Source of the DNA: Ettlia oleoabundans
Lineage: Eukaryota > Chlorophyta > Chlorophyceae > Chlamydomonadales
Reading direction: 5' to 3'
Assembly (NCBI GenBank): GCA_019693395.1
Contig: JAAMXP010001314.1
Coordinates: 1 to 31,129, forward strand
Length of the DNA: 31,129 nt
Below the pieces are notes generated by a model. That model saw only the letters and a program-made list of their open reading frames with translations, did no database searches and was not told the DNA's origin. Each line of letters begins with the position of its first letter. The first letter of the stretch is position 1. A program made the position numbers and the translations under genes. Positions 30,001 to 31,129 of the stretch are shown here, piece after piece.

Positions 30001-30672
30001 TTGTAGCTCCATCTCTGGGCGTTCCTTGTCAGCAGAAGTTCGTTTGTTACTTGCAGGGATACTGGGTGATGAAGCGCTGGCAGATCGAGCATCTCGTGGC
30101 GATTGCGCGCAACAACACTAGGGAGTGAGTGTGCACCAGCATCGGGGTGGCGGGGCAGCAGCGCCTGAACTGTTGCCTTAGCCGTGCTGTTGCTGCACAG
30201 GGCAAACCCACGTGGAGGAAGCGCCTGTTGCATTCTTGCAGTGTGGTCAAATGACTGAGTGCAGCTAGTTACAGTAGCAAGTTGCCTGATATTTAGGCTG
30301 CCTTCCTGTCCCTTGTCTGTAGCCTGGTGCAATTGCTCGACAATCATGGGTACGCAGACCAGCAACAAGTCGCTCAGTGGCAGCAAAACTGGGAGGCGGT
30401 CTGGCAGGCAAGCACACTGCTGCGGCCCAGCAACATTCAGCACACAAAGGGGCGACTGGAAGAATGGAACTTCCTGTGTCTGCAGTTGCACCACATTGTA
30501 ACTGCTTCCAGCAAGCCTTGCACGTCGTTCCACTGTTCCTTGTAATCCAGTAGCCATCCACACGTATAGCACGCACAACCCATCAACTAATTGATCACCC
30601 TTCCCCGTGCAGGACAACCTCAGCCGATGCGGGGAGGGTCGTGCCGCACCGTGCAAAGTCATTGTCTCCTGA
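27043..30672 (+). CDS. Type II membrane sulfotransferase-like protein, copy 3
   Basis: The model is join(27043..27137, 27260..27334, 27465..27735, 27854..27933, 28075..28117, 28237..28317, 28529..28603, 28868..28992, 29209..29270, 29451..29527, 29729..29866, 30057..30124, 30323..30407, 30613..30672), 444 aa. Exon 3 could instead start at 27498 (433 aa), closer in length to the paralogues but with a weaker acceptor. The N-tail is MALRERAAAPLSAKGRAQSA and the anchor VDKWYWPLLLLIGTLILLAG. The PAPS 5' loop is GFPKCATTSLYC (Lys166) and the 3' loop VSMRDPISQAIAMLLHN (Arg263, Ala271 for the usual Ser). YAPRIEKWMQHFPRERLHIL follows; the YEG(I) of copies 1 and 2 is FEN here. The C-terminus is CKVIVS. 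Intron 13 has a GC donor (CAG then GCAAGC at 30408). An alternative first exon starting at the ATG at 27246 (MASCRVDKWYW) is possible but would lack the basic tail. Substrate unknown. Confidence 0.78.
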
Positions 30673-31129
30673 AGCCACCAGTCACCCTTACCGTTGGTGC
30701 GGCCTCACAGTAGGCCGCCTGTTGTCCTCCTTGTTGTACACATTTACAATATTGATGACGTTAATTGAAGCTACCACCACTTGCCACTGTTTTTCCTGCC
30801 AGACAGTAACGGTTCCTACAGCAGTACCTGCCCAACCAGGTGCACCCCGCATGACCCCACTGCACCCGCTTGAGATTGCATTGCTCACTGTCACCCTTGC
30901 ATCACTAGATTTTGCGTTGACAACGCTCAAGTAATATTGTTATGCTATTTTTGAGGGTTGGGAGGGATAGCTGTGCATCGTCTGCCAGACAAACGGCAGC
31001 CCACCAGATGCATGTGGGGCTACAACAACTAGATGCTGCCCAGGGACCCGATGAACAAGAGAAAATACGTGCATAGAATACAGAAGGCTGCTTTCAACAC
31101 GTTTGAAATTAAAGGGTGGCGGTGGCTAG
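30673..31129. other. 3' flank of sulfotransferase copy 3
   Basis: Sequence downstream of the last stop codon. It is moderately AT-rich, with no repeat, exon or RNA gene that I can support. It may contain the 3' untranslated region of copy 3 and the upstream part of a gene outside the window. Confidence 0.5.

Noticed and set aside
29327..30121. 264-residue uninterrupted plus-strand frame
   Set aside because: It is read-through of sulfotransferase copy 3 exons 10 and 11 with intron 10 and part of intron 11. Comparison with copies 1 and 2 fixes the splice sites.

Overview
The window looks like nuclear DNA of a green alga. The basis is GC-rich, intron-dense genes with short exons (33-443 nt), plant-type proteins (an FTSH4-like i-AAA protease and the plant form of PPi-dependent phosphofructokinase beta) and long spliced reading frames. 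A trebouxiophyte-like chlorophyte is my best guess, but that is inference. No bacterial operons, RNA genes, transposons or CRISPR arrays were seen.

Eight protein genes can be assembled by hand from splice sites, phase bookkeeping and comparison between paralogues. Left to right they are: (1) the 5' part of an FTSH4-type mitochondrial AAA protease on the minus strand, running off the left edge; (2) a divergently transcribed LTV1 ribosome-biogenesis factor (10 exons, 593 aa); (3) a small protein with a signal peptide and WW repeats (5 exons, 147 aa); (4, 5) a head-to-tail pair of pyrophosphate-fructose-6-phosphate 1-phosphotransferase beta subunits (15 exons each, 595 and 591 aa); (6, 7, 8) a head-to-tail trio of type II membrane sulfotransferase-like proteins (14 exons each, about 447, 450 and 444 aa). 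Genes 2-8 are all on the plus strand. Every assembled plus-strand CDS has a length divisible by three and ends at a stop codon.

The functions do not form one pathway. FTSH4 would act in mitochondrial inner-membrane quality control, LTV1 in 40S assembly, PFP in reversible cytosolic glycolysis, and the sulfotransferases probably in Golgi modification of polysaccharide or glycoprotein. The strongest organising theme is local gene amplification: a recent or gene-converted PFP pair and an older sulfotransferase trio, both with perfectly conserved intron positions and phases.

The most unusual genome-level signal is an excess of GC-AG introns, about 9 of 83 modelled introns. Two are shared by both PFP copies, and at two homologous sulfotransferase introns the donor differs (GC or GT) between paralogues. 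At protein level, all three sulfotransferases carry Ala where the 3'-phosphate-binding loop of PAPS-dependent sulfotransferases normally has Ser. The small WW-repeat protein carries a secretory or lumenal leader, an unusual place for WW domains.
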